Of a stretch of 53,297 nt of DNA, positions 31,786 to 40,780 are shown in pieces (the first letter of the stretch is position 1; each line of letters starts with the position of its first letter). The DNA is from UBA946 sp031550725 (GTDB lineage Bacteria; Bacillota; Clostridia; Oscillospirales; Ruminococcaceae), in contig JAVBOH010000040.1 in assembly GCA_031550725.1 (NCBI GenBank), forward strand, positions 1 to 53,297, in the 5' to 3' direction. A program made the translations under genes and the position numbers. Under the pieces are notes generated by a model. That model had not been told where the DNA came from and made no database searches. It was given only the letters and a program-made list of their open reading frames with translations.

Positions 31786-32514
31786 TTAAAAAATCTTTCC
31801 ACGTTTCATATTAATATATTCTTTCAAGACATCCCAGTCGGAATTTATGATAAGCTTTTTCGGGAAATTCTGTTCTTCAAGCAATTGCTGTGACAATGTC
31901 ACATCGCCGACAAGACCGCAAAAATGCGCATCGGTATTAACGACAACAGGTGCTTCAAGCTTTTTGCAAACCTCAATGATTTTCTTATAATTCTCCGCAC
32001 CATTTTTCCAAAGTATAAGACTTTCATTTACCTCAACAAGCTTGCCATATTCCTTGAATTTACGAATACATTTTTCATAATCAAACGGAATTCGCACAGT
32101 TGCAGGATGACCGATAACATCAATTAGCGGATGTTCCGCAATTTTAAGGTACATATCAGTATAATCATCAAAAGTACCGTCTTTAATCGGAATACCATGT
32201 ACGGATGCGATAACCCAGTCAAGATTTTCACACTCATGCATAGGGAAATCAAGAGTGCCATCACCATTTATACTAGCCTCAGCACCATAAATCAGCTTTA
32301 CACCACAAAGCTCTCTTGGCAGTGCCTTATGCAAATTATGAAAATGCCAAATGTGAGGAGCATCCTGTGAAAATCCGCTTTCTCCAGGGGTATGATCTGT
32401 AATAGCAATAGCTTTTAAACCCTTTCTTGCCGCTTCAGTCGCTATTTCAAGCACGGTAGAGTATGCATGAGTTGATGCTATTGTATGTATATGTGTATCT
32501 GCCTCAATAAACAT
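31786..32514 (-). CDS. PHP-domain phosphoesterase, YcdX type
   Basis: A 242-residue metal-dependent phosphatase or nuclease of the PHP superfamily. Metal ligands appear in the expected order: ADTHIHTIASTHAYS, AITDHTPGE, YGAEASIN, ASVHGIPI, IGHPATV and VNTDAHFCGLVG. Substrate unknown. It follows hprK by 15 bases, an arrangement known from clostridial genomes, so it may serve carbon or wall metabolism together with its operon neighbours. Confidence 0.9.
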   Translation of the reverse strand: MFIEADTHIHTIASTHAYSTVLEIATEAARKGLKAIAITDHTPGESGFSQDAPHIWHFHNLHKALPRELCGVKLIYGAEASINGDGTLDFPMHECENLDWVIASVHGIPIKDGTFDDYTDMYLKIAEHPLIDVIGHPATVRIPFDYEKCIRKFKEYGKLVEVNESLILWKNGAENYKKIIEVCKKLEAPVVVNTDAHFCGLVGDVTLSQQLLEEQNFPKKLIINSDWDVLKEYINMKRGKIF

Positions 32515-32529
32515 GAATTAAACCTCAAA

Positions 32530-33492
32530 TCAATAAATATCCCACTTCTTGATAGTTTCTTTCTTGTCAACATCAAGTCCTAAGTTATCAAGCAGTTCCT
32601 GTGCAGCATTATAACCCATCTTCTTCTGACGGTTGTTCATAGCAGCAACCTCCAAGATAACAGCCAAGTTACGACCAGGCTTAACAGGAATTGTTGTGCA
32701 TGGAACTTTAACACCAAGTATGGATGTATACTCACTGTCAACGCCCATACGGTCATAAACCTTTTCGCTGTCCCAAGGTTCAAGCTCAACTATCATATCA
32801 ATTTTTTCTGTAACCTTAACAGCACCCATACCAAAAAGACGGCGTGCGTTAACAATACCGATACCTCTTATTTCAAGGAAGTGACGGATATTTTCAGGTG
32901 ATGAACCAACAAGGCTTATATTTGAAACCTTGCGGATTTCAACAGCATCATCAGCAACAAGACGATGTCCTCTTTTGATAAGCTCAACAGCAGTTTCACT
33001 CTTACCAACGCCGCTTTCACCCAAAATAAGCATACCCTCGCCATAAACCTCAATAAGCACGCCATGACGTGTAATTCTTGGAGCAAGGTGAAGATTTAGA
33101 AATGCAATAATTGATGCTAGAAAGCTAGAAGTACCCTCTTTACTTCTAAGTAAAGGAACTTCATATTTTTGTGCAAGCTCCACCATTTCAGGAAAATATG
33201 GCAGCTCTCTTGTTATAATAACAGCAGGAGTCCTCTGGGCAAAAAGCAACTCAAGACGCTCATATCTAACCTTTTCATCAATGGTTGCTAAGTATGCAAA
33301 CTCCATTTTACCAATAATCTGAATTCTTTCATTGCTAAAATACTCATAAAATCCCATAAGCTGTAGCCCTGGTCTATTAATGTCAGTTTCATCAATCATA
33401 AGTTTTGCTGAATCCATTGGTAAATAAATGGACTCCAGACTAAAATGGTCGATAATCATTTTTAACGCAACTTTGAATTTTTTGTCGGACAT
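32530..33492 (-). CDS. hprK: HPr kinase/phosphorylase
   Basis: Phosphorylates HPr at Ser46 when glycolytic intermediates are high and removes the phosphate when they are low; HPr-Ser-P is the co-repressor of CcpA in Firmicutes. The P-loop is ILGESGVGKSETAVELIKRG and the family signature EIRGIGIVNARRLFG follows the catalytic VADDAVEI. 320 residues, standard length. Own promoter at 33561-33588. It gives the regulatory logic for the cre-like sites found at 2323, 15949 and 29631. Confidence 0.96.
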   Translation of the reverse strand: MSDKKFKVALKMIIDHFSLESIYLPMDSAKLMIDETDINRPGLQLMGFYEYFSNERIQIIGKMEFAYLATIDEKVRYERLELLFAQRTPAVIITRELPYFPEMVELAQKYEVPLLRSKEGTSSFLASIIAFLNLHLAPRITRHGVLIEVYGEGMLILGESGVGKSETAVELIKRGHRLVADDAVEIRKVSNISLVGSSPENIRHFLEIRGIGIVNARRLFGMGAVKVTEKIDMIVELEPWDSEKVYDRMGVDSEYTSILGVKVPCTTIPVKPGRNLAVILEVAAMNNRQKKMGYNAAQELLDNLGLDVDKKETIKKWDIY

Positions 33493-33560
33493 AATATTAG
33501 CCTCATTTCATAGCGATATTTTTATATTTCACGATATTTTTCACAATATAATCACATATA

Positions 33561-33588
33561 ATTATACCACATTTATCAGAAATTTCAA
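33561..33588 (-). promoter_or_regulatory. Promoter of hprK
   Basis: Minus strand TTGAAA, 16-base spacer, TATAAT. Confidence 0.65.
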
Positions 33589-33657
33589 GCATATTGCTGA
33601 TATTTCTTTTCATTACGCCAATTGTTATTACTTATCAATAAATTATACAAGCAAAAA

Positions 33658-33687
33658 TTGACATTATGGGGGGTTTTGATGTATACT
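33658..33687 (+). promoter_or_regulatory. Promoter of the ABC exporter gene
   Basis: TTGACA, 18-base spacer, TATACT; predicted start near 33694. Confidence 0.65.
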
Positions 33688-33725
33688 ATTTTATGTTGTT
33701 GCATGTTTATAAGGGAGGTTATTAT

Positions 33726-35447
33726 TTGAAAGAAAAGAAATGGAAGCGGCTTGTTTCCTATTATAAACCGTATAAAAAATTGTTTTTTGCAGATATGTTT
33801 TTTGCATTTATTGCCGCTGTTGTTACACTTGTAAACCCTATGATTGTGAGGTATATAACTGGTGATGCAATACATCGTGAGGACGCATTACAGACTATAT
33901 TAACACTTTCATGTATTATGATGGCGTTAATCGGTGTAGAAGCTTTTTCAACGAATTTCATATCAAATTATGGTCATGTTATGGGTGCAAAAATGGAAGC
34001 TGATATGCGTAATCAGCTTTTCAGTCATTATCAAAAGCTGCCGCTTAGTTTTTATGATAATCAGAAAACAGGGCAGTTAATGTCACGCATTACAAATGAC
34101 CTTTTTGAAATTACCGAACTTTTGCATCATGGTCCAGAGGATTTAGTTATATCGAGCTGTAAAATTATTGGTGCGTTCATAATATTATGCTTTGTGAATA
34201 TCAAACTGGCACTTGTGTCATTTGTTATTATACCCCCAATGCTTGTATTTACCATCTATTACAATAAAAAGATGAAAAAGGCATTCAAGCGCAACAGGGA
34301 AAAGACTGCTGAAATTAACACACAGATTGAGGACAGCATTTCAGGTGTCAGGGTTTCACGTTCCTTTGCTAATGAGGACATTGAAATTGAAAAATTTTAT
34401 ACATGTAATAATGCATACCTAGATAGCAAAAAAGACAGTTATCATTATATGGGCAGGTACCATTCGATTCTTGGTGCTTTCACAAGCCTTATTTCTGTTA
34501 TAGTAATTATTGCTGGTGCATTTTTTATTAATGACAGCTCATTAAATATCAGTGATTTGCTTGCCTTTATACTTTATATGGGTAACTTAACAGAGCCTAT
34601 TAAAAAGCTTATAAACTTCACCGAAACCTTTCAGAATGGTTTCACAGGCTTTGAACGTTTCATAGAAATTATTGATATTGAGCCTGAAATCAAGGATGCA
34701 AAAAATCCGCTTACACCTTCAAGACTTATGGGTAATATTGAGTTCAAGGATGTTTCATTTCATTATGAAAATAACGATAACGTGCTTAATAACGTAAACC
34801 TAATGGTTAACGAGGGTGAATATATTGCACTTGTTGGTTTGTCTGGTGTTGGTAAATCAACAATATGCAATCTTATACCGAGGTTTTATGATGTTTCAGA
34901 TGGCATGATATCAATTGATGGTATGGATATACGAAACATTGCGCAGAAAGATCTGCGTGATAATATTGGTATTGTTCAGCAGGATGTTTATCTTTTTGCG
35001 GGTACAGTCTATGAAAATATCATTTATGGTAAGCCTAACTCAACTCGTGAGGATGTTATTAAAGCTGCTCAAAATGCAAACGCACATGAATTTATCATGT
35101 CACTGCCAAATGGCTATGAAACTTATATCGGACAGCGTGGTGTCAAGCTTTCGGGGGGACAAAAGCAAAGGCTTTCTATTGCTAGGGTATTCCTAAAAAA
35201 TCCGCCGATACTCATTTTTGATGAGGCAACATCGGCACTTGATAATGAAAGTGAACGCATTGTTCAGCAGTCACTTGAAATACTTGCTAAAGACCGTACC
35301 ACATTTGTAATAGCACACAGGCTGTCAACAATCCGCAATGCAGGACGAATTCTCGTGCTTGACGAAAACGGTATTGCAGAAGAAGGGACACATGATGAAC
35401 TTCTTGCGGCTGGTGGTGTGTATTCATCACTTTACTTGGTACATTAA
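33726..35447 (+). CDS. ABC exporter, fused membrane and ATPase domains
   Basis: A 573-residue half-transporter (MsbA/BmrA type) working as a homodimer or with a partner, exporting lipids, drugs or peptides. Six membrane segments fill residues 20-310; the ATPase has Walker A ALVGLSGVGKSTICNL, signature KLSGGQKQRLSIA, Walker B ILIFDEATSALD and the switch His in VIAHRLSTI. I use the TTG at 33726 because GGGAGG ends 7 bases before it and the promoter at 33658-33687 excludes an in-frame ATG at 33666. Single gene, substrate unknown. Confidence 0.92.
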   Translation: MKEKKWKRLVSYYKPYKKLFFADMFFAFIAAVVTLVNPMIVRYITGDAIHREDALQTILTLSCIMMALIGVEAFSTNFISNYGHVMGAKMEADMRNQLFSHYQKLPLSFYDNQKTGQLMSRITNDLFEITELLHHGPEDLVISSCKIIGAFIILCFVNIKLALVSFVIIPPMLVFTIYYNKKMKKAFKRNREKTAEINTQIEDSISGVRVSRSFANEDIEIEKFYTCNNAYLDSKKDSYHYMGRYHSILGAFTSLISVIVIIAGAFFINDSSLNISDLLAFILYMGNLTEPIKKLINFTETFQNGFTGFERFIEIIDIEPEIKDAKNPLTPSRLMGNIEFKDVSFHYENNDNVLNNVNLMVNEGEYIALVGLSGVGKSTICNLIPRFYDVSDGMISIDGMDIRNIAQKDLRDNIGIVQQDVYLFAGTVYENIIYGKPNSTREDVIKAAQNANAHEFIMSLPNGYETYIGQRGVKLSGGQKQRLSIARVFLKNPPILIFDEATSALDNESERIVQQSLEILAKDRTTFVIAHRLSTIRNAGRILVLDENGIAEEGTHDELLAAGGVYSSLYLVH

Positions 35448-35458
35448 ACATAAAAACG

Positions 35459-35608
35459 AGGTTGTTGCACGAGCATATAAAGGGGGCAACTACTAGTCGC
35501 TCTTACCGCTAATTCAACGTATTTACGTGAATTAATTTGTAATGACGATGTGCCGCAGCATTTTAATCGCCCATTTTTTCGTAATTATTTTTCTTCGTGC
35601 AACAGCCT
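35459..35608. repeat. 150-base inverted-repeat element
   Basis: Terminal arms AGGTTGTTGCACGA (35459-35472) and TCGTGCAACAGCCT (35595-35608) pair over 14 bases with one G-U; inside is a second stem AATTCAACGTA/TTACGTGAATT (35511-35533). No ORF. A MITE-like unit or a large 3' structure of the ABC exporter transcript. Confidence 0.5.
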
Positions 35609-35688
35609 GCTACAAATTTATTATTGTAATAACTATAATTTTGCATAGACCATTTATTATTATATTACCTACATATAAAACGTAAAAA

Positions 35689-35714
35689 ATGGACGCTCAA
35701 AAACGAGCGTCCAT
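35689..35714. terminator. Bidirectional terminator
   Basis: ATGGACGCTC pairs with GAGCGTCCAT, with T runs on both strands. Confidence 0.88.
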
Positions 35715-35729
35715 AATTTTTATCAATTC

Positions 35730-36179
35730 TTATTTTTTAGCTTGGTTAACACAATTTTCGTATAGCTCCATAAAAGCGCTTACGTGCATTGTGCATCCTG
35801 TAAGATTATCAGCATAACCATCAGCAGTGGTTGAAATACCCTCAACACCACCGTTTTCAAGAACGTAGTTTTCAACAAATTTAGCTTGGTCACACCATTC
35901 ATCAATAGCGTGAGCGTTAAGCATACCGTATAAACCGCTCTTTGAATACTGCTTTTTGTTTATAGGAATATCAGGGTTGTTGGAAATAGCATCCCATGAA
36001 ACCTCGATTATATCGCCGTCTTCAACAGTAACAGTAACACAGTCTTTCCAGCCGCTTGAGCCAAATTCCTTATCCTCAGCGTAATAAACGCCATCCTTGT
36101 ATTTTGCGCCGCATCCTGTGAATGCCATTACGAATATAACAGCAGTTAAAGCACATACCAATATTTTTTTAAAAGACAT
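35730..36179 (-). CDS. FMN-binding-like lipoprotein
   Basis: A 149-residue exported lipoprotein: signal peptide with lipobox AFTGC (Cys about residue 23). The mature part starts KDGVYYAEDKEFGSSGWKD, VTVTVEDGDIIEVSWDA, the usual opening of FMN_bind domains (NqrC/RnfG/PplA relatives), and ends DNLTGCTMHVSAF, close to the D..(S/T)GAT..(S/T) motif on which ApbE attaches FMN, with Cys in place of Ala. Flavinylation is therefore plausible but not certain. It follows a chemoreceptor gene by 15 bases with AGGGAGAG before its ATG, so the two are cotranscribed. It may sense redox state or feed electrons outward; both are inference. Confidence 0.75.
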   Translation of the reverse strand: MSFKKILVCALTAVIFVMAFTGCGAKYKDGVYYAEDKEFGSSGWKDCVTVTVEDGDIIEVSWDAISNNPDIPINKKQYSKSGLYGMLNAHAIDEWCDQAKFVENYVLENGGVEGISTTADGYADNLTGCTMHVSAFMELYENCVNQAKK

Positions 36180-36194
36180 TTAAAACACTCTCCC

Positions 36195-37880
36195 TTACTT
36201 ACTTAGTTTAAATTGAGCAACAAGCTCTTTTAAGTGTGATGCCTGAAGCTGCATATTGTCGGAAGATGCAGCCGATTCCTCGGCAGTCATGTTAATGTCG
36301 GAAACAACATCTGTAAAACGTTCGATACCGCTGTGAATTTGTTCCATTGAAATAGCCTGTTCTTCAGAGAACTCGGAAATATCATTAATAAGCTTTGTGC
36401 TCTGTTCAATACCTGAAACAATTTCATCGAATGAATGTGATGTTTCTTCAGCAATTTTTGTTCCAAGTGAAACCTTGCTGATTGTATCCTGAATATAAGT
36501 TGTGGAGTTTTTAGCAGCGTCGGCACTCTTGTTTGCAAGGTTTCTAACTTCGTCAGCAACAACTGCAAAGCCCTTACCAGCAGCGCCTGCACGAGCTGCC
36601 TCAACTGATGCGTTAAGTGCAAGAATATTTGTCTGGAATGCAATGTCATCAATAACCTTAATTACCTTTTCAATCTGTTTGCTTGCCTCGGAAATATCCT
36701 TCATTGCAGTAATCATCTGATTCATCTGCTCTGTACCTGCATTTGCACTGTTCTGAATCATGCCTGCAAGGTTTGCAGCCTCTTTTGCCTTGTTTGTGTT
36801 ATTCTTAGTTTGTTCTGTAACACCGCTGATTGAAACGGTTAATTCTTCAACATCGGCAGACTGTCTTGTTGATGCCTCAGAAAGCTTTTGTGAACCGCTT
36901 AAAAGCTGTTCAGAACCGTCATTAACTTCATTTGCGGAATCAAGGATATACTTGAACTTGTCATTAAGATTATCAAGCATTGTCTTGATAGCAATACCCA
37001 TTGAGTCATCAGATGAAAGCAATTTAACATCAGCAGTCAAGTCACCATCAGCAACAACTGCAAGATTATCATTAACCTTTTTTAGATTTTCCATATGCAT
37101 GATAAGTGCTGCTGCACACATTGCAACTTCATCCTTACCGCTTGCATCTTCATTAAGCTGCTTTGTTGTTTCAGCAGTAAAATTCAAGCTGCCAGTTTTT
37201 CCTATATGTACAAGGATAGATTCAATTCTGTTAACAGCAGGAGTAATCATCCTGTTAACAGACAATGCGATAACAATACCCTCAACAAGTGCTAACAATG
37301 ATACAGCAAGAACAATAATCATAAAGATCTGGCTCATTGAAACTGTATTGTCAAGCTGACGTCCTGATTCGAAGTTGATATGCATTGTAACATTTGCTAA
37401 GGTTTCATATGCAAGAAGTTCTGTTTTCTTAGCAGTAGAAGCGATTTCAGCAGCTTTCTCTGCATCATAGCTATCCTCAGCATACATGCCCTGAAGTGTG
37501 TCGATATAGCCATACCACTCATTCAGATACTTTGAAAAAGCATTGATATCAGTTTTAAATTCATCATAAATAGAATTACTGTCAGCAATTTTTACTACAT
37601 TTTCAAGACGGTTATTTAAGTATAAATCCTGCTTTTTATAGTCAGCTGCTGCTGATTCAGATGGACCTGTATAAAATGAACGTGCAGTCATACGTGTTTC
37701 ATTATAAATATCAACCAATGCATTTGTTGCAGATTCAAAATCACTGTACAAGTTTACGTTACTAATATTCGATAATGTACGCACATTGGAAATAGCAGTG
37801 ACAAGTGTGATGATAATTAACAATACTAGTATGCTGCTGAATCCCAGTAGTATTTTAGTGCCAATTTTTAAATTTTTCAT
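36195..37880 (-). CDS. Methyl-accepting chemotaxis protein
   Basis: A 561-residue transmembrane chemoreceptor. Membrane segments are at about 8-30 (ILLGFSSILVLLIIITLVTA) and 185-207 (IFMIIVLAVSLLALVEGIVI) with an external, mostly helical ligand-binding domain of about 150 residues between, of four-helix-bundle style. HAMP and a linker follow, then the cytoplasmic signalling hairpin with the invariant tip DIAFQTNILALNASVEAARA and GKGFAVVADEVRNLA. I use the ATG at 37880, about 11 bases after GGAAAGGG; an earlier TTG overlaps that site. Ligand unknown. Its promoter is sigma-A-like rather than sigma-28. Confidence 0.93.
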   Translation of the reverse strand: MKNLKIGTKILLGFSSILVLLIIITLVTAISNVRTLSNISNVNLYSDFESATNALVDIYNETRMTARSFYTGPSESAAADYKKQDLYLNNRLENVVKIADSNSIYDEFKTDINAFSKYLNEWYGYIDTLQGMYAEDSYDAEKAAEIASTAKKTELLAYETLANVTMHINFESGRQLDNTVSMSQIFMIIVLAVSLLALVEGIVIALSVNRMITPAVNRIESILVHIGKTGSLNFTAETTKQLNEDASGKDEVAMCAAALIMHMENLKKVNDNLAVVADGDLTADVKLLSSDDSMGIAIKTMLDNLNDKFKYILDSANEVNDGSEQLLSGSQKLSEASTRQSADVEELTVSISGVTEQTKNNTNKAKEAANLAGMIQNSANAGTEQMNQMITAMKDISEASKQIEKVIKVIDDIAFQTNILALNASVEAARAGAAGKGFAVVADEVRNLANKSADAAKNSTTYIQDTISKVSLGTKIAEETSHSFDEIVSGIEQSTKLINDISEFSEEQAISMEQIHSGIERFTDVVSDINMTAEESAASSDNMQLQASHLKELVAQFKLSK

Positions 37881-37954
37881 AAAAAATTCAACCCTTTCCA
37901 ATCTGAAATAAATTTCAAATTGCTAAAATATTAGTATATAATATATTACATATC

Positions 37955-37983
37955 ATAGTACCATATTGGAAAATAATTTACAA
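37955..37983 (-). promoter_or_regulatory. Promoter of the chemoreceptor-lipoprotein operon
   Basis: Minus strand TTGTAA, 17-base spacer, TACTAT. No TAAA/CCGATA sigma-28 pattern was seen here. Confidence 0.5.
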
Positions 37984-38027
37984 GAGGTTTTAGCATTTCT
38001 TGACGAAATCTTTACCAGTCTATTGTA

Positions 38028-38062
38028 AAAAACGTGTATTCTAAAATAAAATACACGTTTTT
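38028..38062 (-). terminator. Terminator
   Basis: AAAAACGTGTATT pairs with AATACACGTTTTT; T-rich on both sides. Serves the C_GCAxxG_C_C gene on the minus strand. Confidence 0.85.
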
Positions 38063-38090
38063 ATAGTAATGAATATATATATTTAGTTAC

Positions 38091-38504
38091 TTACTTTTTC
38101 TCAAAAACCAGACTGTCAAGAATATCGCAGGCATCTTCAATACAGCCAGAACATGAACGAAGTACATTTCCAGTTACAATACCTTTTAGCTCATGACATA
38201 ATGTGCTGTTGTTTTTCCATCGGAATTGTTTCATAATCTCTTTTGAGAACTTATAAGTGCTTCCTTTAGAATCAGGTGTTTCAAGGTTTCCTGTACTATT
38301 TTTAAGACCTGCAACTGCAACAGCACCTGTAATAGCTCCGCAAGTACCCATCATATTTCCCATTCCAAGACCATGACCCTCCATAAGCTTGAAAATCAGC
38401 TGTTCATCCACTTCAAGAATATCACAATATGCGCAGGCTACTGCTTGGGCACAGTTATATCCTTTTTTGTGGAGTTCATCAGCTTTAAGTTTCCTTTTAC
38501 TCAT
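38091..38504 (-). CDS. C_GCAxxG_C_C-family putative redox protein
   Basis: A 137-residue protein of PF09719, named for its conserved cysteines and thought to be redox-active; biochemical role unknown. Visible: HKKGYNCAQAVACAYCD, MMGTCGAITGAVAVAGL, then TLCHELKG and LRSCSGCIEDACDILDS. No signal peptide. Start is the ATG at 38504, since AAGGATGG is just upstream and itself contains the ATG at 38516. Fe-S aldo/keto reductase genes nearby and its cysteine content suggest electron transfer, which is inference only. Confidence 0.85.
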   Translation of the reverse strand: MSKRKLKADELHKKGYNCAQAVACAYCDILEVDEQLIFKLMEGHGLGMGNMMGTCGAITGAVAVAGLKNSTGNLETPDSKGSTYKFSKEIMKQFRWKNNSTLCHELKGIVTGNVLRSCSGCIEDACDILDSLVFEKK

Positions 38505-38571
38505 ACTTATTACCATCCTTTTCTAACTTGCTCCTTTTTTTCTTCTATGTTATATTAATCAATGAATAGTG

Positions 38572-39678
38572 TTATTTCTCGAATGTTTCCAGTATATCAC
38601 GAATTTTTATGCTCTGCGGACAAAGTCCCTCGCAAGCACCGCATTTAATACAGGATTTCATGCCACCATCAAGTGTCTTATATGCTCGTTTAAATCCATC
38701 TGGGTCAAGCTTGACAGCATATTCATTGAACATCTTAAACAGCGTTGGAATTTCTACTCCGACAGGACATGGCATACAATACTGACAGCCTGTGCATGGT
38801 ATAGTATTTCTGTTGCGGTAAATTTCTGCAGCACTCTCTATTATTGCCATTTCATCGTCCGTTATTGACTGGAAATTAGTAAGCGTATTGATATTATCAA
38901 CAACTTGGCTCATATCAGACATACCACTTAAAACAGTCAGAACATTTTCATGAGTAGCAGCATATCGGATTGCCCATGATGCAATACTCTTGTCAGGCTT
39001 TGCATCTGTGAAAAGCTTGTTTGCACTGTCACACAGATTTGCAAGCGCACCACCACGAACTGGCTCCATAATTATAGCAGGAATACCCTTGTTTGTCAAA
39101 ATTTCATACTGTTCCTTTGCATTCTGAGTTTCCCAGTCGAGATAATTAAGCTGTATCTGTGCAAAATCCCACTCGTACTTATCAACTATTTCACGCAGCA
39201 CATCAGCATTATCATGAAAAGAAAAACCAATATATTTAATCTTACCCTCAGCTTGCTTTTTCTTTAAGAAATCATATGTATTATATTTTAATGCCTGATC
39301 AAAGTTATATCGCCCAAGTGAATGCATCAGATAAAAGTCAATATATGGCATATCAAGACGCTCAAGCTGCTCATTAAAAATACGCTCATTATCTTCCTCT
39401 GATTTTAGCTCCCACATTGGCATTTTATCAGCGATATAAAAGCTTTCACGAGGATATTTTTTCAATGCCTTTCCAAGAAAAACCTCCGACTCGCCATTAT
39501 GATAAACATAAGCGGTATCATAATAATTTACGCCATGTTCATAGGCATAATCAATTGTTTTGGCAGACGTTTCAAAATCAATAATATCCTTGTCACCATC
39601 TTTAATCTGCTGAAATCTCATTGCTCCAAAGCCTAAAAGCGATACATCCTTTGTTCCTTTGAATTTTCTTGTTTCCAT
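38572..39678 (-). CDS. Aldo/keto reductase with C-terminal 4Fe-4S domain (second copy)
   Basis: A 368-residue paralog of the protein at 20848-22032 with the same layout. Catalytic residues: Asp and Tyr in NYYDTAYVYHNGE, Lys in ADKMPMWEL, His in YLMHSLGRY. Iron-sulfur ligands: CTGCQYCMPCPVGVEIP and CIKCGACEGLCPQSIKI. Substrate unknown. It lies 21 bases after the P-loop kinase gene with AAAGGAAAG before its ATG, so the two probably share a transcript. Confidence 0.87.
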   Translation of the reverse strand: METRKFKGTKDVSLLGFGAMRFQQIKDGDKDIIDFETSAKTIDYAYEHGVNYYDTAYVYHNGESEVFLGKALKKYPRESFYIADKMPMWELKSEEDNERIFNEQLERLDMPYIDFYLMHSLGRYNFDQALKYNTYDFLKKKQAEGKIKYIGFSFHDNADVLREIVDKYEWDFAQIQLNYLDWETQNAKEQYEILTNKGIPAIIMEPVRGGALANLCDSANKLFTDAKPDKSIASWAIRYAATHENVLTVLSGMSDMSQVVDNINTLTNFQSITDDEMAIIESAAEIYRNRNTIPCTGCQYCMPCPVGVEIPTLFKMFNEYAVKLDPDGFKRAYKTLDGGMKSCIKCGACEGLCPQSIKIRDILETFEK

Positions 39679-39699
39679 GTTGTTTCTTTCCTTTCGTTT

Positions 39700-40152
39700 C
39701 TATATAGTCGGAGGTTCGAACCATGAGTCAAAACGCTCCATCATTTCATCATCGATAATATACTCACGTCTTTTTGAGCATGACAGCTTTTTATTACGTT
39801 CTTTCAGGCGTTCCATGCGTGTAAAGTCATCTGTATCAAAATAATGCCATTCATACTTAATGTCATTATCCTCACAAATCAAAGAGGCATACTTTCTGTC
39901 ATCACTGTTCCAAAAACCATGGTCTAAAACTGCATTCATACCGCATTTTACTGTGTTTACAGCGATATTAAGCAGAAATTTAACACATCGTATCTCGGCA
40001 TCATGATGATTTTCACCAAGACATTCATCATAAAGCGTGAGCATCATTTCATCAACTGAAAAAAGCACAGCTTTATTGTCAGCACACAAATTTTTAGCAA
40101 AATATGTTTTACCGCAGGCGATTTTGCCGCAGGTTAAATGTAAAACAGCCAT
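39700..40152 (-). CDS. Small P-loop ATPase/kinase (AAA_33 type)
   Basis: A 150-residue protein with an N-terminal Walker A, LTCGKIACGKTYFAKNL, and a Zeta-toxin/AAA_33-like fold: VLFSVDEMMLTLYDE (Asp after strand 2), NAVLDHGFWNSDDRK and an Arg-rich lid (MERLKERNKKLSCSKRR). Such proteins phosphorylate small molecules, nucleosides or antibiotics; no antitoxin gene is adjacent, so a toxin role is not supported. The C-terminal stop is in ACTATATAG. Confidence 0.75.
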   Translation of the reverse strand: MAVLHLTCGKIACGKTYFAKNLCADNKAVLFSVDEMMLTLYDECLGENHHDAEIRCVKFLLNIAVNTVKCGMNAVLDHGFWNSDDRKYASLICEDNDIKYEWHYFDTDDFTRMERLKERNKKLSCSKRREYIIDDEMMERFDSWFEPPTI

Positions 40153-40231
40153 TATAGTGATTACCTTCTATTCATTAATAACAATGTCATTATAATCTAT
40201 TTTGAATGGTGGCGGGAGTAGAATCCTTACC

Positions 40232-40780
40232 CTACTTTTGTGCTTTTGCAAGCAGCGGATGAGCAGGTAAATCTGCTAACTTTGCTTTATAAAGAGCATA
40301 TGTAAGCGATGGGAGAATAAGAATTTGCAGCATAACACCTGGAAGTGATGTCACAAACAAGCTTACAGCGAGTGCTTTTACTGCATCTGAGCTTGCAAAT
40401 GCTCCTGTGAAAATTGCCGCAAACAGTGAATATACCAAGCGTCCGCCTATCATTGCTGTGATAAGTGAAACATATACATTGAATTTTTCTCTCATAATTC
40501 CTGCAATTAGTCCGTATGCGCAAAGCTCAAACGCCATACCTAAAGCAATAGGGAAAAGCGGAGGTGCCCCTGTCAAAAGTGAGCATAATAGAGGCACGAT
40601 AAATCCGCAGGTACCGCCATATCTCCATCCGCATACAAGTCCGCATAGCAGTACAGGAAAATGCATTGGCAGGAATACTTGCCCTGCATTAAGCCCCATC
40701 ATGTGAAACAATGTTGGCATTAAAATACCCAAGGCAGTGAACAATCCTGCTAAAACTAAATTCTTTACACTAAATTTCAT
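40232..40780 (-). CDS. ECF transporter S component
   Basis: A 182-residue membrane protein with about six segments, the substrate-binding subunit of an energy-coupling-factor vitamin/metal importer. NLVLAGLFTALGILMPTLFH and QVFLPMHFPVLLCGLVCG are the family signature. Its ATPase and T subunits (EcfA/EcfT) are not here, as is usual for group II ECF systems, and the vitamin cannot be named. Its ATG overlaps the MerR stop codon by one base (TAATG), so the two are translationally coupled and the regulator probably controls the pair. Confidence 0.85.
   Translation of the reverse strand: MKFSVKNLVLAGLFTALGILMPTLFHMMGLNAGQVFLPMHFPVLLCGLVCGWRYGGTCGFIVPLLCSLLTGAPPLFPIALGMAFELCAYGLIAGIMREKFNVYVSLITAMIGGRLVYSLFAAIFTGAFASSDAVKALAVSLFVTSLPGVMLQILILPSLTYALYKAKLADLPAHPLLAKAQK

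Noticed and set aside
39700..39722. Family-A repeat end (CGACTATATAG) at the stop codon of the P-loop kinase gene
   Set aside because: Only 11 bases agree with the end of the 31.6 kb copy; this could be chance, and no other part of the element is present.
39700..40152. Zeta-type toxin
   Set aside because: The fold is similar, but no antitoxin gene is adjacent and the gene is in an operon with a reductase.
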